Of a stretch of 64,000 nucleotides of DNA, positions 16,735 to 23,366 are shown in pieces (within the stretch, counting starts at the first letter, position 1; each line of letters opens with the position of its first letter). Source of the stretch: a virus; the IMG/VR virus record IMGVR_UViG_3300042374_000295, positions 1-64,000 of that record, one strand, 5' to 3'. The notes beneath the pieces were generated by a model that saw only the letters and a list, made by a program, of their open reading frames with translations, was not told where the DNA came from and ran no database searches. Both the position numbers and the translations under genes were made by a program.

Positions 16735-17550
16735 TCATACATTAAGTATACCGTGGATTAGGCAGCTCTGTAGTCTCCAGTAGGACTCGTTGCCGTTAAA
16801 TGTCTTGTGGTCGTCCGCCTCAAGTGGGACGTCAATACTCTTGTCCACTATGGCAAGCTCCCCTGGAGTAACAACCTGGTCGTAGTATACACCGTTGATG
16901 TACTCCTTGTTTGGCTTACCGGCGTAGCATATCCTGACCTTCTTCTTGTTGGCCTTGGTCATGCTCGCAGGCAGCTCAATGTACTGCGACTTCAGCTCCT
17001 TCTCGACAGGTTGAACTAGGATGTAACCGTTCAGCATAACCACGTTGTATATCTCCTTGTCGTTCATAACAATGCCCTGCTCCTGCTTCCAGTTTTCTGT
17101 GATGTACTTCTTGTCCGAGGTCTTGTAGCTCTTCCAGAACACGTCCTCCTCTGTAGGAGTCCAACGTCTCTTGGCTAGGTATATGTACTGGTAAGGGCAG
17201 AAGAAGTACTCGTTGCCGTCAAGTGTGAACGCCCTCTTGTCATCACCAAACGCATTGACGTAGGCAAGGTAGTGGATGATAACCTCGTCCCCTACACGCA
17301 GCTCCATGTCCGTCCTCCAGTCCATAGACTCCTGCTTCTGGATGTACTTGCCGGTCCTAGGGTTTATATCCGTGGTGAACCCGTAGATTAGTCTGTCTGG
17401 GACAGAAACAACCTCGCACACAACGTCCGAGTGTTTCTCCTTGGCGAATGATGTGTCTAGGTAGAGGATCTGTCCACCCTCCAGTTTAATCTTTGAGTTG
17501 TCTACCTTTGCCTTTAGTAGGACAAAATTATTTAATGGTTTAACTTGCAT
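16735..17550 (-). CDS. Tandem GroES-like co-chaperonin
   Basis: The 271-residue protein seems to contain two GroES-like beta-barrels. The first starts with MQVKPLNNFVLLKAKVD and continues through ELRVGDEVIIHYLAY to DGNEYFFCPYQYIY. The second starts near residue 167 with VVMLNGYILVQPVEKE and includes a GELAIVDKS turn. Both openings match the KPLxDrVLVkp signature of GroES. Phage GroES analogues (T4 Gp31 type) let the host GroEL fold large capsid proteins. It lies upstream of the packaging genes. A double domain in one chain is unusual. Confidence 0.72.
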   Translation of the reverse strand: MQVKPLNNFVLLKAKVDNSKIKLEGGQILYLDTSFAKEKHSDVVCEVVSVPDRLIYGFTTDINPRTGKYIQKQESMDWRTDMELRVGDEVIIHYLAYVNAFGDDKRAFTLDGNEYFFCPYQYIYLAKRRWTPTEEDVFWKSYKTSDKKYITENWKQEQGIVMNDKEIYNVVMLNGYILVQPVEKELKSQYIELPASMTKANKKKVRICYAGKPNKEYINGVYYDQVVTPGELAIVDKSIDVPLEADDHKTFNGNESYWRLQSCLIHGILNV

Positions 17551-17851
17551 TTTCTGTTGGTTTATATTCTTCGTAGAAGTATGTGTCTGGGAGCTTGATA
17601 AACTTCCACTTGTTTTTCTTGTTTAGCTTGGCGACCTCCTCCTTGTACTGGGTGTTCCTCTCTGTGAAGGCTTCGTGGTAGTCCCTGTCCCTAACGAATA
17701 GGTCGGTCAGAAACTCTGCGTCTATCGGGAACAGCTCCCTGATAACCTTGTCTGTCTCAAATGTAAACTTGCGCTTCTCCTCCCTGTTCATAGGTTTAGC
17801 TATGATTGTGTAGTAGGCGTCTATTGGGGTAAGTGTTGGCTTAAGGTTCAT
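17540..17851 (-). CDS. Hypothetical protein
   Basis: This 103-residue charged protein (MNLKPTLTPIDAYYTIIAKP) probably forms a helical hairpin (residues 22-80) and ends EEYKPTENAS. It overlaps the GroES-like gene by 11 bp, and its own ATG overlaps the TGA of a 29-residue ORF. No family recognised. Confidence 0.7.
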   Translation of the reverse strand: MNLKPTLTPIDAYYTIIAKPMNREEKRKFTFETDKVIRELFPIDAEFLTDLFVRDRDYHEAFTERNTQYKEEVAKLNKKNKWKFIKLPDTYFYEEYKPTENAS

Positions 17852-17937
17852 ATGTATTTTCTTTGATAATTTCTTGAAGTTCTAATTAGTGCGAATCTAT
17901 CTTGTTTTGCTAACCATTCTTTAATTTTATTGCTCAT
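17848..17937 (-). CDS. Small ORF of 29 residues
   Basis: The frame reads MSNKIKEWLAKQDRFALIRT and ends NYQRKYI. It is basic and probably helical. The stop overlaps the next ATG (ATGA), matching the coupling used throughout this operon. It is too short for family recognition. Confidence 0.5.
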   Translation of the reverse strand: MSNKIKEWLAKQDRFALIRTSRNYQRKYI

Positions 17938-17974
17938 ATGTACGAGTCATTGGTTTGGTTTTTTGTAAATTTTG

Positions 17975-18109
17975 TCAAGTTATTGGTTTGTATTTTGTAA
18001 TTATCCGAGTTAATGTGTTATATATTGCACTATCGCCTACCTTTTTGTATCCTACAAGACTCGTTATATGTTTTTGTGCTATATGTCGCACTTTTTTATA
18101 CATCATCAT
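17975..18109 (-). CDS. Small ORF of 44 residues
   Basis: The frame opens with three consecutive ATG codons (18109, 18106, 18103) that overlap the end of the preceding small membrane ORF. It reads MMMYKKVRHIAQKHITSL and is strongly basic. Support comes from its place in the overlapping gene chain. Confidence 0.45.
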   Translation of the reverse strand: MMMYKKVRHIAQKHITSLVGYKKVGDSAIYNTLTRIITKYKPIT

Positions 18110-18191
18110 TAAACGTCCCCTGCCTGTACAGGTACAGCCCTATAAGTATTACGGCCGCTGTGCTAAGTGTTAAAAATATTATAGTTTCCAT
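18096..18191 (-). CDS. Small single-span membrane protein (31 residues)
   Basis: The product METIIFLTLSTAAVILIGLY is one hydrophobic helix followed by a short tail (LYRQGTFNDDV). It starts inside the last codons of the preceding gene (13-bp overlap). A membrane-associated micro-protein of unknown role. Confidence 0.5.
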   Translation of the reverse strand: METIIFLTLSTAAVILIGLYLYRQGTFNDDV

Positions 18192-18376
18192 TGGTTAAGT
18201 GTCTTATTCTCTGTTAGTGTTATGTCGTTTGAGTCGTAGTGTCTAATCTTCCCGTCCTGGCAGTTTGCTATAACCCATATTGTGTTAATCTGCGGTCCGT
18301 AGTCGATTATAAACAATGGCACTCCCTGTCCATGTGGCGTGTTCATATACATTGTCTGTTTAATCTCGTGTATCAT
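18179..18376 (-). CDS. Hypothetical protein
   Basis: A 65-residue protein, MIHEIKQTMYMNTPHGQGVP, with a beta-rich core (PLFIIDYGPQINTIWVIANC) that looks like a small barrel or sheet. ATG 18376 is preferred because it overlaps the TGA of the 14-residue ORF upstream (ATGA). Family unknown. Confidence 0.65.
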   Translation of the reverse strand: MIHEIKQTMYMNTPHGQGVPLFIIDYGPQINTIWVIANCQDGKIRHYDSNDITLTENKTLNQWKL

Positions 18377-18417
18377 ATGTGCTCATAGTGATCTGGAAAC
18401 CCGTCGTACGTCTCCAT
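18373..18417 (-). CDS. Mini-ORF of 14 residues
   Basis: The frame METYDGFPDHYEHI is overlapped at both ends: its ATG shares bases with the stop of the upstream gene (TAATG) and its TGA with the next ATG (ATGA). It fills the gap between two genes exactly, which suggests it is translated, perhaps only to pass ribosomes along. Confidence 0.4.
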   Translation of the reverse strand: METYDGFPDHYEHI

Positions 18418-18620
18418 TAATCCATAGAGTGCTCTTGGGTTGGATCTTCGGTTATGGCCTGGTAGGTGACAAGGTAGGATGCCGGGACCTCTGCCACTGG
18501 ATCCTTTCCAAGCCAGTAGGACATAAGCCCATTTGTTAGGTAGTGTGTGTCCCACACAAACTGAATGGGAGCCCTGTCGGTCTGGAGCGTGTGCACGGTT
18601 GCTATGTATTTTGATTTCAT
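18417..18620 (-). CDS. Hypothetical protein
   Basis: A 67-residue protein starting MKSKYIATVHTLQTDRAPIQ at ATG 18620, which overlaps the preceding stop (ATGA). It is a mixed alpha/beta protein with an acidic tail. A longer frame exists upstream, but the coupling favours this start. Confidence 0.65.
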   Translation of the reverse strand: MKSKYIATVHTLQTDRAPIQFVWDTHYLTNGLMSYWLGKDPVAEVPASYLVTYQAITEDPTQEHSMD

Positions 18621-18922
18621 TTTATTGTCGGTTTGTTGTATGTCTTCTCTAGCCACACCTTAAGCTCGTGGCTGCTTCGTCTTTCGTTCTGTAGGTAGAA
18701 CAGGTCCCATATGTCCTGCCACGGTGACCTTGGCTCTACCGGTTTCTCTGGGTAGACCTGTATGATGTGGGCCTGCTTATCCTTGAGCTCAAACTCAACC
18801 CACACGTCACAATTATTTGAAAAACTGTGACACTTTACCGTCTTGCCAACTATGTGCCCAGGGATCTCGTTGTAGTCCCTGTAGTGCACCTCGTTAGTAT
18901 CGCAGTCGTACAGTCCTATCAT
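18617..18922 (-). CDS. Hypothetical protein
   Basis: A 101-residue protein that starts MIGLYDCDTNEVHYRDYNEI at ATG 18922, overlapping the preceding TGA. The first half is beta-rich, perhaps an SH3-like barrel, and the second half helical (WQDIWDLFYLQNERRSSHEL). Family unknown. Confidence 0.65.
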   Translation of the reverse strand: MIGLYDCDTNEVHYRDYNEIPGHIVGKTVKCHSFSNNCDVWVEFELKDKQAHIIQVYPEKPVEPRSPWQDIWDLFYLQNERRSSHELKVWLEKTYNKPTIK

Positions 18923-19158
18923 ATATCCTCGCACCATATGGGTGTCTTCTCGCCAACCCACGATCCGGCTATGTTGTAGTAGAAGTGGTCAAGTGCGTCC
19001 TCCTCTGTCATTCCCTCGGCCATGAGTATCTCAATACACTTCTTCATTGAATATATAAGCCTGAAGTCTCTGGTGCAGATACCTATCACAGCGTCATCAA
19101 AGCCGTCTGCCTTTAATAACTCCTCGTCCCCGTATGATTCTATTAGTCTATCTAACAT
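18919..19158 (-). CDS. Hypothetical protein
   Basis: A 79-residue acidic protein, MLDRLIESYGDEELLKADGF, predicted helical with a segment (IEILMAEGMTEEDALDHFYYN) recalling short phage proteins that carry an amphipathic helix. It starts 2 bp after the upstream stop and ends in an ATGA overlap. Confidence 0.65.
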   Translation of the reverse strand: MLDRLIESYGDEELLKADGFDDAVIGICTRDFRLIYSMKKCIEILMAEGMTEEDALDHFYYNIAGSWVGEKTPIWCEDI

Positions 19159-19159
19159 A

Positions 19160-19471
19160 CTACGCGTCTCCCTTAGGTCCCATTAAACTTGGATTGTAAC
19201 CGTTATCCCTCTCCTTGATATTGCTGTGCGCCAGCTCTGCCGCTACGGTCAGCACAATCATGGTAAGCTCATCGGACGCCTTACACGAGGTGTACAGCGC
19301 GGAGGCTAGGCAGGGCCCTGTACCCACAATTGCTGTAATGGCTGCCTGGCCGCTGTTGGTTACAAGCATAAACCCCTGGTCAGGGTTTTTTTCTTCGTTC
19401 ATTAACTCGCTCACCTTTTCGGCAAGCTTTACCAATTTTTTTAGTTCTGGGTTCTTTACTTCCTGTTTCAT
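19160..19471 (-). CDS. Hypothetical protein with a hydrophobic centre
   Basis: The 103-residue product starts with a charged helix (MKQEVKNPELKKLVKLAEKV). A hydrophobic, small-residue segment follows (about 44-85, SGQAAITAIVGTGPCLASAL and later LTMIVLTVAAELAH), then a hydrophilic tail. A TTTGCAT-type promoter ends 8 bp upstream of the ATG, so a near-leaderless transcript is likely. Membrane association is possible but not clear. Confidence 0.65.
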   Translation of the reverse strand: MKQEVKNPELKKLVKLAEKVSELMNEEKNPDQGFMLVTNSGQAAITAIVGTGPCLASALYTSCKASDELTMIVLTVAAELAHSNIKERDNGYNPSLMGPKGDA

Positions 19472-19478
19472 AATGGAG

Positions 19479-19510
19479 CAAATATATATAAGAATATATT
19501 ACTATGCAAA
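19479..19510 (-). promoter_or_regulatory. TTTGCAT-type promoter
   Basis: On the minus strand TTTGCATAGTAA (-33 box 19504-19510) is followed after 17 bp by TATATTTG (19479-19486). The ATG at 19471 begins 8 bp later. Confidence 0.78.
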
Positions 19511-19512
19511 TT

Positions 19513-19686
19513 TTATTTTAATGTCTTTGACTCAACCTCCCTAATAATCTGATCAACAGCCGTAAGTATCCTGTCCCTGGCAGACGTGGCGTAGAACGCA
19601 TTGGGTGACGCGTAGCCAAATATGGCCGCTACGTCTAGCTGCTTGAAGTACCTCTTGTAGGGCCTAACCTTTTTCCTTGCTTTCAT
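19513..19686 (-). CDS. Small basic HTH-like protein, first gene of the leftward operon
   Basis: This 57-residue protein (MKARKKVRPYKRYFKQLDVA) has a basic N-terminus followed by AAIFGYASPNAFYATSARDR, which fits a helix-turn-helix. It is the first gene leftward of the control region and has its own promoter (19692-19723) overlapped by a 12-bp palindrome, so autoregulation is plausible. Regulator identity is inferred. Confidence 0.65.
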   Translation of the reverse strand: MKARKKVRPYKRYFKQLDVAAIFGYASPNAFYATSARDRILTAVDQIIREVESKTLK

Positions 19687-19691
19687 GACGG

Positions 19692-19723
19692 CAAATATAG
19701 TACAAAATCATAGCATATGCTAA
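19692..19723 (-). promoter_or_regulatory. Leftward promoter with overlapping palindrome
   Basis: On the minus strand TTAGCAT (19717-19723) is followed after 17 bp by TATATTTG (19692-19699). The ATG is 6 bp further. The perfect 12-bp palindrome TAGCATATGCTA (19711-19722) covers the -33 box and could be an operator. Confidence 0.7.
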
Positions 19724-19809
19724 GTTTTACACGCGGTGGAGACAAATATTCTGGGGGTAAGTATGCCCTATAGGTATGCTATTATCTAACTATCTGATAC
19801 TCATCAAGA

Positions 19810-19856
19810 TTTGCTTTTTTTGCTTTTGTTTGCTTTCGTTTGCTTTAGTTTGCTTT
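19810..19856 (+). repeat. Five phased TTTGCTTT repeats (iteron-like)
   Basis: TTTGCTTT occurs at 19810, 19819, 19829, 19839 and 19849, with spacings of 9, 10, 10 and 10 bp, i.e. about one helical turn. The same motif recurs inverted five times in the replisome-organiser gene (31359-31395). Confidence 0.8.
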
Positions 19857-20265
19857 ATTGTAATTCGGTTCTCCTTAGGGATCCTCTTTATATCTATAGA
19901 TTTTTTTCCTTTATGTTGGGAGAGTAGGCTCTAACTAGGCATACCCCTATATTGCTAACCTACCCCACTGTCATTTACTAAGGCACTGGGGGCCTGTTCT
20001 ACTTAACCAGGGGGCCATCTTTACTAAAGGGGGTGGGCTCTAAGTGTTTGGGTGAGGTGAATAGGTAGGATACCCATACCTCGCAAACTAAACCAAGACA
20101 AACCATACTAACCCACCCCACCTTTCAACTATCTAATTGTCAATCAGTTGAGTCGAACAAAGTAAGTAAACTTATCTGACTTAAAGTAAGTGCAAGGCAA
20201 GTGATAGCAAGGGGTAGCGTGTGGTGTGCCATGCTTAGCACCAATGTAAGCAAGGTGGTGCACAT

Positions 20266-20285
20266 GGGGTAGGGTAGGGGAGGGG
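20266..20285 (+). other. G-quadruplex-forming motif
   Basis: Four G-tracts of 4, 3, 4 and 4 G are separated by loops of 2, 2 and 1 nt, which meets the usual definition of an intramolecular G-quadruplex. It lies about 300 bp upstream of the first rightward gene. Confidence 0.7.
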
Positions 20286-20546
20286 TTGATACACAAGGGG
20301 TTGAGAGGGGTAGAAAGCATCTAGTTAACATAATGTTTATTATAAGACAGAAGTGGAGGCTAAATAGCAAGACTTCCATACAGCCCTTCTAAGCGACTAT
20401 CTCCCTAGGAAAGGTATCTAAGGTAGGGTGAGGGGGAGAAAGTGTGGTGCAAGGCGTATCTTTGACTGCAAAAGGCAAGTTCCCTCCCTCACTTTCCATC
20501 TCAAAAAAAGTCGGCCAAGAATAATACACCTCTCGCCTCTCTTCCC

Positions 20547-20554
20547 TATCTTTG
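20547..20554 (+). promoter_or_regulatory. Rightward -7 element of the early operon
   Basis: TATCTTTG matches TAnnTTTG and lies 22 bp before the winged-helix gene ATG (20576). No clear -33 box stands at the right spacing, so an activator may be needed. Confidence 0.45.
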
Positions 20555-20575
20555 CTGACCATTACAATACATCCC

Positions 20576-21232
20576 ATGTCAGTAGAGCATACATATACCA
20601 AGCATCCTAAAGGTAAGCATAGAGCATCTGACGAGGTGGAGAGCGTTCTCCCCTCTGCTGAGTATAAAGCCTTATTGTCTTCCATCCCTATTAAGCACAT
20701 AATGAATGATGATAGAGTTAAGACTGCCATGTTTAGACGGCAATGCCATAGGGAGGAAGTTAACGAGGGTATTCGCCTAGGTAAAGAGTCCTTAGCCTTT
20801 GGATATCTTGTTGGATTAATCCTTCCTTCCGTGGTGGCTAAGGTGCAGTCATCTGCCTTGTCTCCCTTTCGCTCTCTGACTGCGCACCATGTCCATGTGT
20901 TGTTGTGTGTGTGGGTAGTTCAGCAGTTGAATGATGGTGTAGTAAGGCTTGGGCAGTTATTACCCTACAATAAGAAGGATACAACAACTCAGAGGCGCAA
21001 GGTGTTGGGTGAGCTAATCTCTCTAGGCTATGTGGAAGAATTGAACCACTTGGATGTACACGCACGGAGTGGCAAGGTCTTGAAGCCTATATTCAATAAC
21101 TCCAATACCACTAAACACTATGCTCTGACAAGGCTTGGCGAGAGGTTGACCGACGAATTTAATGCCATGTTCAGCAAGGCTCACTCCAAGGCCATTGGTG
21201 AGTTTTGGATTTCCTCCCTAGACAAGCTATAA
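20576..21232 (+). CDS. Winged-helix DNA-binding protein (MarR-like pattern)
   Basis: The product has 218 residues, starting at ATG 20576 (MSVEHTYTKHPKGKHRASDE). Residues about 105-195 give a winged-helix pattern: a helix with LTAHHVHVLLCVWVVQQL, the segment VVRLGQLLPYNKKDTTTQRR and KVLGELISLGYVEELN as recognition helix, then a wing ending KHYALTRLGERLTDEF. This resembles MarR-type regulators. As first gene of the rightward block it is a candidate early regulator or origin-region binding protein. The preceding 100 residues are unassigned. Confidence 0.7.
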   Translation: MSVEHTYTKHPKGKHRASDEVESVLPSAEYKALLSSIPIKHIMNDDRVKTAMFRRQCHREEVNEGIRLGKESLAFGYLVGLILPSVVAKVQSSALSPFRSLTAHHVHVLLCVWVVQQLNDGVVRLGQLLPYNKKDTTTQRRKVLGELISLGYVEELNHLDVHARSGKVLKPIFNNSNTTKHYALTRLGERLTDEFNAMFSKAHSKAIGEFWISSLDKL

Positions 21233-21815
21233 TAACTATCTATTTCTCAGAGGCTTACAAGCAAGTCTCACGCATTCATTGGGTTTGCCGATATTCGGTG
21301 TTTTTGATGCCTAACTTTGGCCAATAATTGCTGTTTTTTGGCTTAAAAATGGATTCTTCTAAAATTATTTACAAAATTATTCTCTCTCATTTTCAATAGG
21401 TTACAATCTATTTTGTACTTTTTTTAAAAATATATTTTTTTTATTGAATTATCTGCCCGAGTATTGCACCACTGAATCGGACTATTAATATTCTCCCACA
21501 TTCAGCAGTTCTTTCACTTATCTTATGTATGTATGCGAGGCCTCTAGTAAGGCACGACATATTGCACCATATATACACAAGACATTTGTGGTTCTGAAAC
21601 CACACCGACCGAAAATCTAATGCCGTGAGGCAGTAAGAGGGTTATCCAAACTATGAGCAGACAAAGTAAGACCATAGGGAAACAAGTAGGGAGTGTGGCG
21701 AAGAGTTCTTTGAAATATAGGGTTTGTTACCCGACCAATTGGCACGATAAGTAGTAGGCAACCCACGAGGGGCAAAAGCCGAAGCGAATGTGCATAATCT
21801 AACAATTCTTCTATA
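21233..21815. other. Noncoding stretch with RNA-like structure
   Basis: No convincing ORF is present. A weak terminator candidate (CCGATATTCGG, 21288-21298, then TGTTTTT) follows the winged-helix gene. Further on are a 10-bp direct repeat TATTGCACCA (21462-21471 and 21560-21569), a perfect 7-bp hairpin TGTGGTT-CTGA-AACCACA (21587-21604), and a less AT-rich segment (21605-21800) with several short complementary runs. It leads directly into the first tRNA-like element. It may be a structured RNA or a long leader. Confidence 0.5.
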
Positions 21816-21896
21816 AAGCAGATTTAAAAATGGTGTACAAGTTTAAAGGTCGACATCGGCTCTTGATGTGAGGTTCGATTCCTCGCTCTGCTTCCA
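21816..21896 (+). ncRNA. tRNA-like element 1 (large, aberrant)
   Basis: The ends pair as AAGCAGA (21816-21822)/TCTGCTT (21887-21893) and are followed by an encoded CCA. The T-arm TGAGG-TTCGATT-CCTCG contains the consensus GGTTCGATTCC. A D-arm-like TTTAAA/TTTAAA hairpin with TGGT in its loop and an ACATC/GATGT hairpin are also present. However, the latter loop (GGCTCTT) lacks the universal T33 and there is no variable region. It is tRNA-like rather than a normal tRNA. It lies 14 bp before the next ATG. Confidence 0.6.
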
Positions 21897-21909
21897 CAAT
21901 TTTAACAAT

Positions 21910-22137
21910 ATGGCTATCAAATTAAAGCGATTAAACGAAGGCAATTATACCTTCGAAAGCACACACTACAAAGTAAGCGTATACAAATACCAAAGCAATG
22001 GCGAGACCTTATGGACATACGAGGTTACTCGCAAGAGCGATGGCTTCACACTACGCAATTGGAATGACCCTTTTTACACCATGAAAGCGTGTAAATTAGG
22101 GGTGGAATCAGAATTAATAGACCTACCTTTAATATAA
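21910..22137 (+). CDS. Hypothetical protein
   Basis: A 75-residue beta-rich protein starting MAIKLKRLNEGNYTFESTHY at ATG 21910, directly after a tRNA-like element. It resembles a small sheet protein and no family is recognised. It is the first of a run of short genes on this strand. Confidence 0.7.
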   Translation: MAIKLKRLNEGNYTFESTHYKVSVYKYQSNGETLWTYEVTRKSDGFTLRNWNDPFYTMKACKLGVESELIDLPLI

Positions 22138-22144
22138 ATATATC

Positions 22145-22351
22145 ATGGAAAAACCACAATTCACACTCGCAGAAGCCCACGAAATTCAACGCCAACACCT
22201 TTGCGAATGGGCAAAAGTGCTCAAGACATCAGTTTATTTAGCACTCCTACAACACGCCATAGAGTCCAATAAAAGCGTTACTGACCCTTGGGAAGTATTC
22301 AGAGGTCAAAGTATAAGCACTTGGGTTCGAAATTATTCACTTAACAATTAA
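22145..22351 (+). CDS. Hypothetical helical protein
   Basis: A 68-residue protein, MEKPQFTLAEAHEIQRQHLC, likely all-helical, ending TWVRNYSLNN. Its start lies 7 bp after the previous stop within an AT-rich leader lacking a Shine-Dalgarno sequence. Family unknown. Confidence 0.7.
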   Translation: MEKPQFTLAEAHEIQRQHLCEWAKVLKTSVYLALLQHAIESNKSVTDPWEVFRGQSISTWVRNYSLNN

Positions 22352-22355
22352 TATC

Positions 22356-22577
22356 ATGAGCAAAGCAATAACCCTATCGCTATGGATGACCAACTCCAAG
22401 CTAAAAATAGACCAACACGAACGCGAAATATCGCAAGACTACCAAAGGCTTAAAGAATTAAACAAAGAAATGGCTAACCTATTCGTATCAATTGATAACC
22501 ACAATAAAGAAATCGAATTTCTAGAGTTCAGTATAGCTGAGACAAGAAAGCAGAAGGAGGCTCTTAAGAATGCATAG
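22356..22577 (+). CDS. Small coiled-coil protein
   Basis: This 73-residue protein has a near-continuous heptad pattern (residues 15-70: KLKIDQHEREISQDYQRLKE onward) and should form a coiled coil. The leader AATTAATATC before its ATG is the recurring start leader of this operon. It overlaps the next gene by 8 bp. Function unknown. Confidence 0.7.
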   Translation: MSKAITLSLWMTNSKLKIDQHEREISQDYQRLKELNKEMANLFVSIDNHNKEIEFLEFSIAETRKQKEALKNA

Positions 22578-22767
22578 TCGCACAATCAATGTCACGCCCA
22601 ACTATAGCAAGCGTACATTCACACTCAGAGTAAAGTGGAGCGATGGTGACACCTCAAAGTATCGCACATCGCCTATGGGCAAGGCAGAGTTCGAGGAGTG
22701 TACTTATAACACACAAAGCGATTGGGCACACTTTCTACTTAAAAATGAGTGCACCAAACTAAACTAG
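22570..22767 (+). CDS. Hypothetical protein ending in a tRNA-like element
   Basis: The 65-residue basic protein MHSRTINVTPNYSKRTFTLR is probably a beta-sheet domain. Its TAG stop codon (22765-22767) lies inside the acceptor stem of tRNA-like element 2, so cleavage there would trim the mRNA right at the stop. Family unknown. Confidence 0.7.
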   Translation: MHSRTINVTPNYSKRTFTLRVKWSDGDTSKYRTSPMGKAEFEECTYNTQSDWAHFLLKNECTKLN

Positions 22768-22805
22768 TGGATGGTCGCAGAGGGGTTCGACTCCCCTCGC
22801 ACTAG
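22764..22805 (+). ncRNA. tRNA-like minihelix 2 (acceptor stem plus T-arm)
   Basis: A 6-bp acceptor-like stem, CTAGTG (22764-22769)/CACTAG (22800-22805), encloses a 10-nt connector (GATGGTCGCA) and a perfect T-arm GAGGGG-TTCGACT-CCCCTC with the consensus GGTTCGACTCC. D and anticodon arms are absent. The 3' end continues CAAA. It cannot serve as a decoding tRNA; a processing signal or remnant is more likely. Confidence 0.7.
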
Positions 22806-22826
22806 CAAATTTAACCAATTAATATA

Positions 22827-23096
22827 ATGAACTACAAATTAATTCAAAAAAGACAAAAAGAGTCGGGCTACAATCAAATGCAAAGACTCATTAACAATGG
22901 CTCAGTATGGCTTATGGAGGGCTCAATGGGACGCGAAGCAATGCACTTGCTAGAGTGTGGGGCGTGTATGTTACCTACAAAAGCGTTCCGTGACTTCTAT
23001 GGCAATCGTATCCCCTCTAGGTACGAACTTAAGTCGGGTAGCAAGGGCACATATGCCAATAGCGTAGAGTATTATCTAAACAACGAAGCAATTTAA
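22827..23096 (+). CDS. Hypothetical protein
   Basis: An 89-residue protein starting MNYKLIQKRQKESGYNQMQR, with a Cys pair (LLECGACML) in the middle and a C-terminus ending SVEYYLNNEAI. The ATG is preceded by AATTAATATA and lies 22 bp after tRNA-like element 2. No family recognised. Confidence 0.7.
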   Translation: MNYKLIQKRQKESGYNQMQRLINNGSVWLMEGSMGREAMHLLECGACMLPTKAFRDFYGNRIPSRYELKSGSKGTYANSVEYYLNNEAI

Positions 23097-23108
23097 CCAA
23101 TTAATATC

Positions 23109-23348
23109 ATGAAAAAACCAATCAACCATTGGGATTCCTATGGCGTATTCGCTATAGCAACCTACATTCAACAAGCAGAAGCAATAGATAGCAATGAAGC
23201 AAGAGACCTTGACTCATTGTGGGATGAAGCTATTTTTCTTTACAATAATTTTGTTGTAAGCAAATTTAACGATGTCAACCAAAGCGAACTTGACTGCATA
23301 TATCAATTCCTTGACGCTCCTATGACCTTAGACAATGTAATAGGCTAA
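23109..23348 (+). CDS. Hypothetical acidic helical protein
   Basis: A 79-residue acidic protein, MKKPINHWDSYGVFAIATYI, predicted helical. The start leader is AATTAATATC, identical to that of neighbouring genes. Family unknown. Confidence 0.7.
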   Translation: MKKPINHWDSYGVFAIATYIQQAEAIDSNEARDLDSLWDEAIFLYNNFVVSKFNDVNQSELDCIYQFLDAPMTLDNVIG

Positions 23349-23366
23349 ACCAAATCAATTAATATC

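Larger units (their letters stand above)
19687..20575. other. Noncoding control region between divergent operons
   Basis: This is almost 900 bp without a convincing gene. From left to right it holds the leftward promoter, five TTTGCTTT repeats (19810-19856), an imperfect GGGGGCC direct repeat (19988-20006 and 20010-20028), a direct repeat AAAGTAAGT (20159-20167 and 20183-20191), a G-rich tract able to form a quadruplex (20266-20285), and a rightward -7 element (20547-20554). It is the best candidate for early regulation and possibly an origin. Confidence 0.7.

Noticed and set aside
20140-20730. Two open frames on the minus strand in the control region (20140-20379 and 20389-20730)
   Set aside because: Both have low-complexity, Leu/Pro/Ser-rich translations without start context or coupling, overlap the G-rich tract and the rightward gene start, and look like chance frames.
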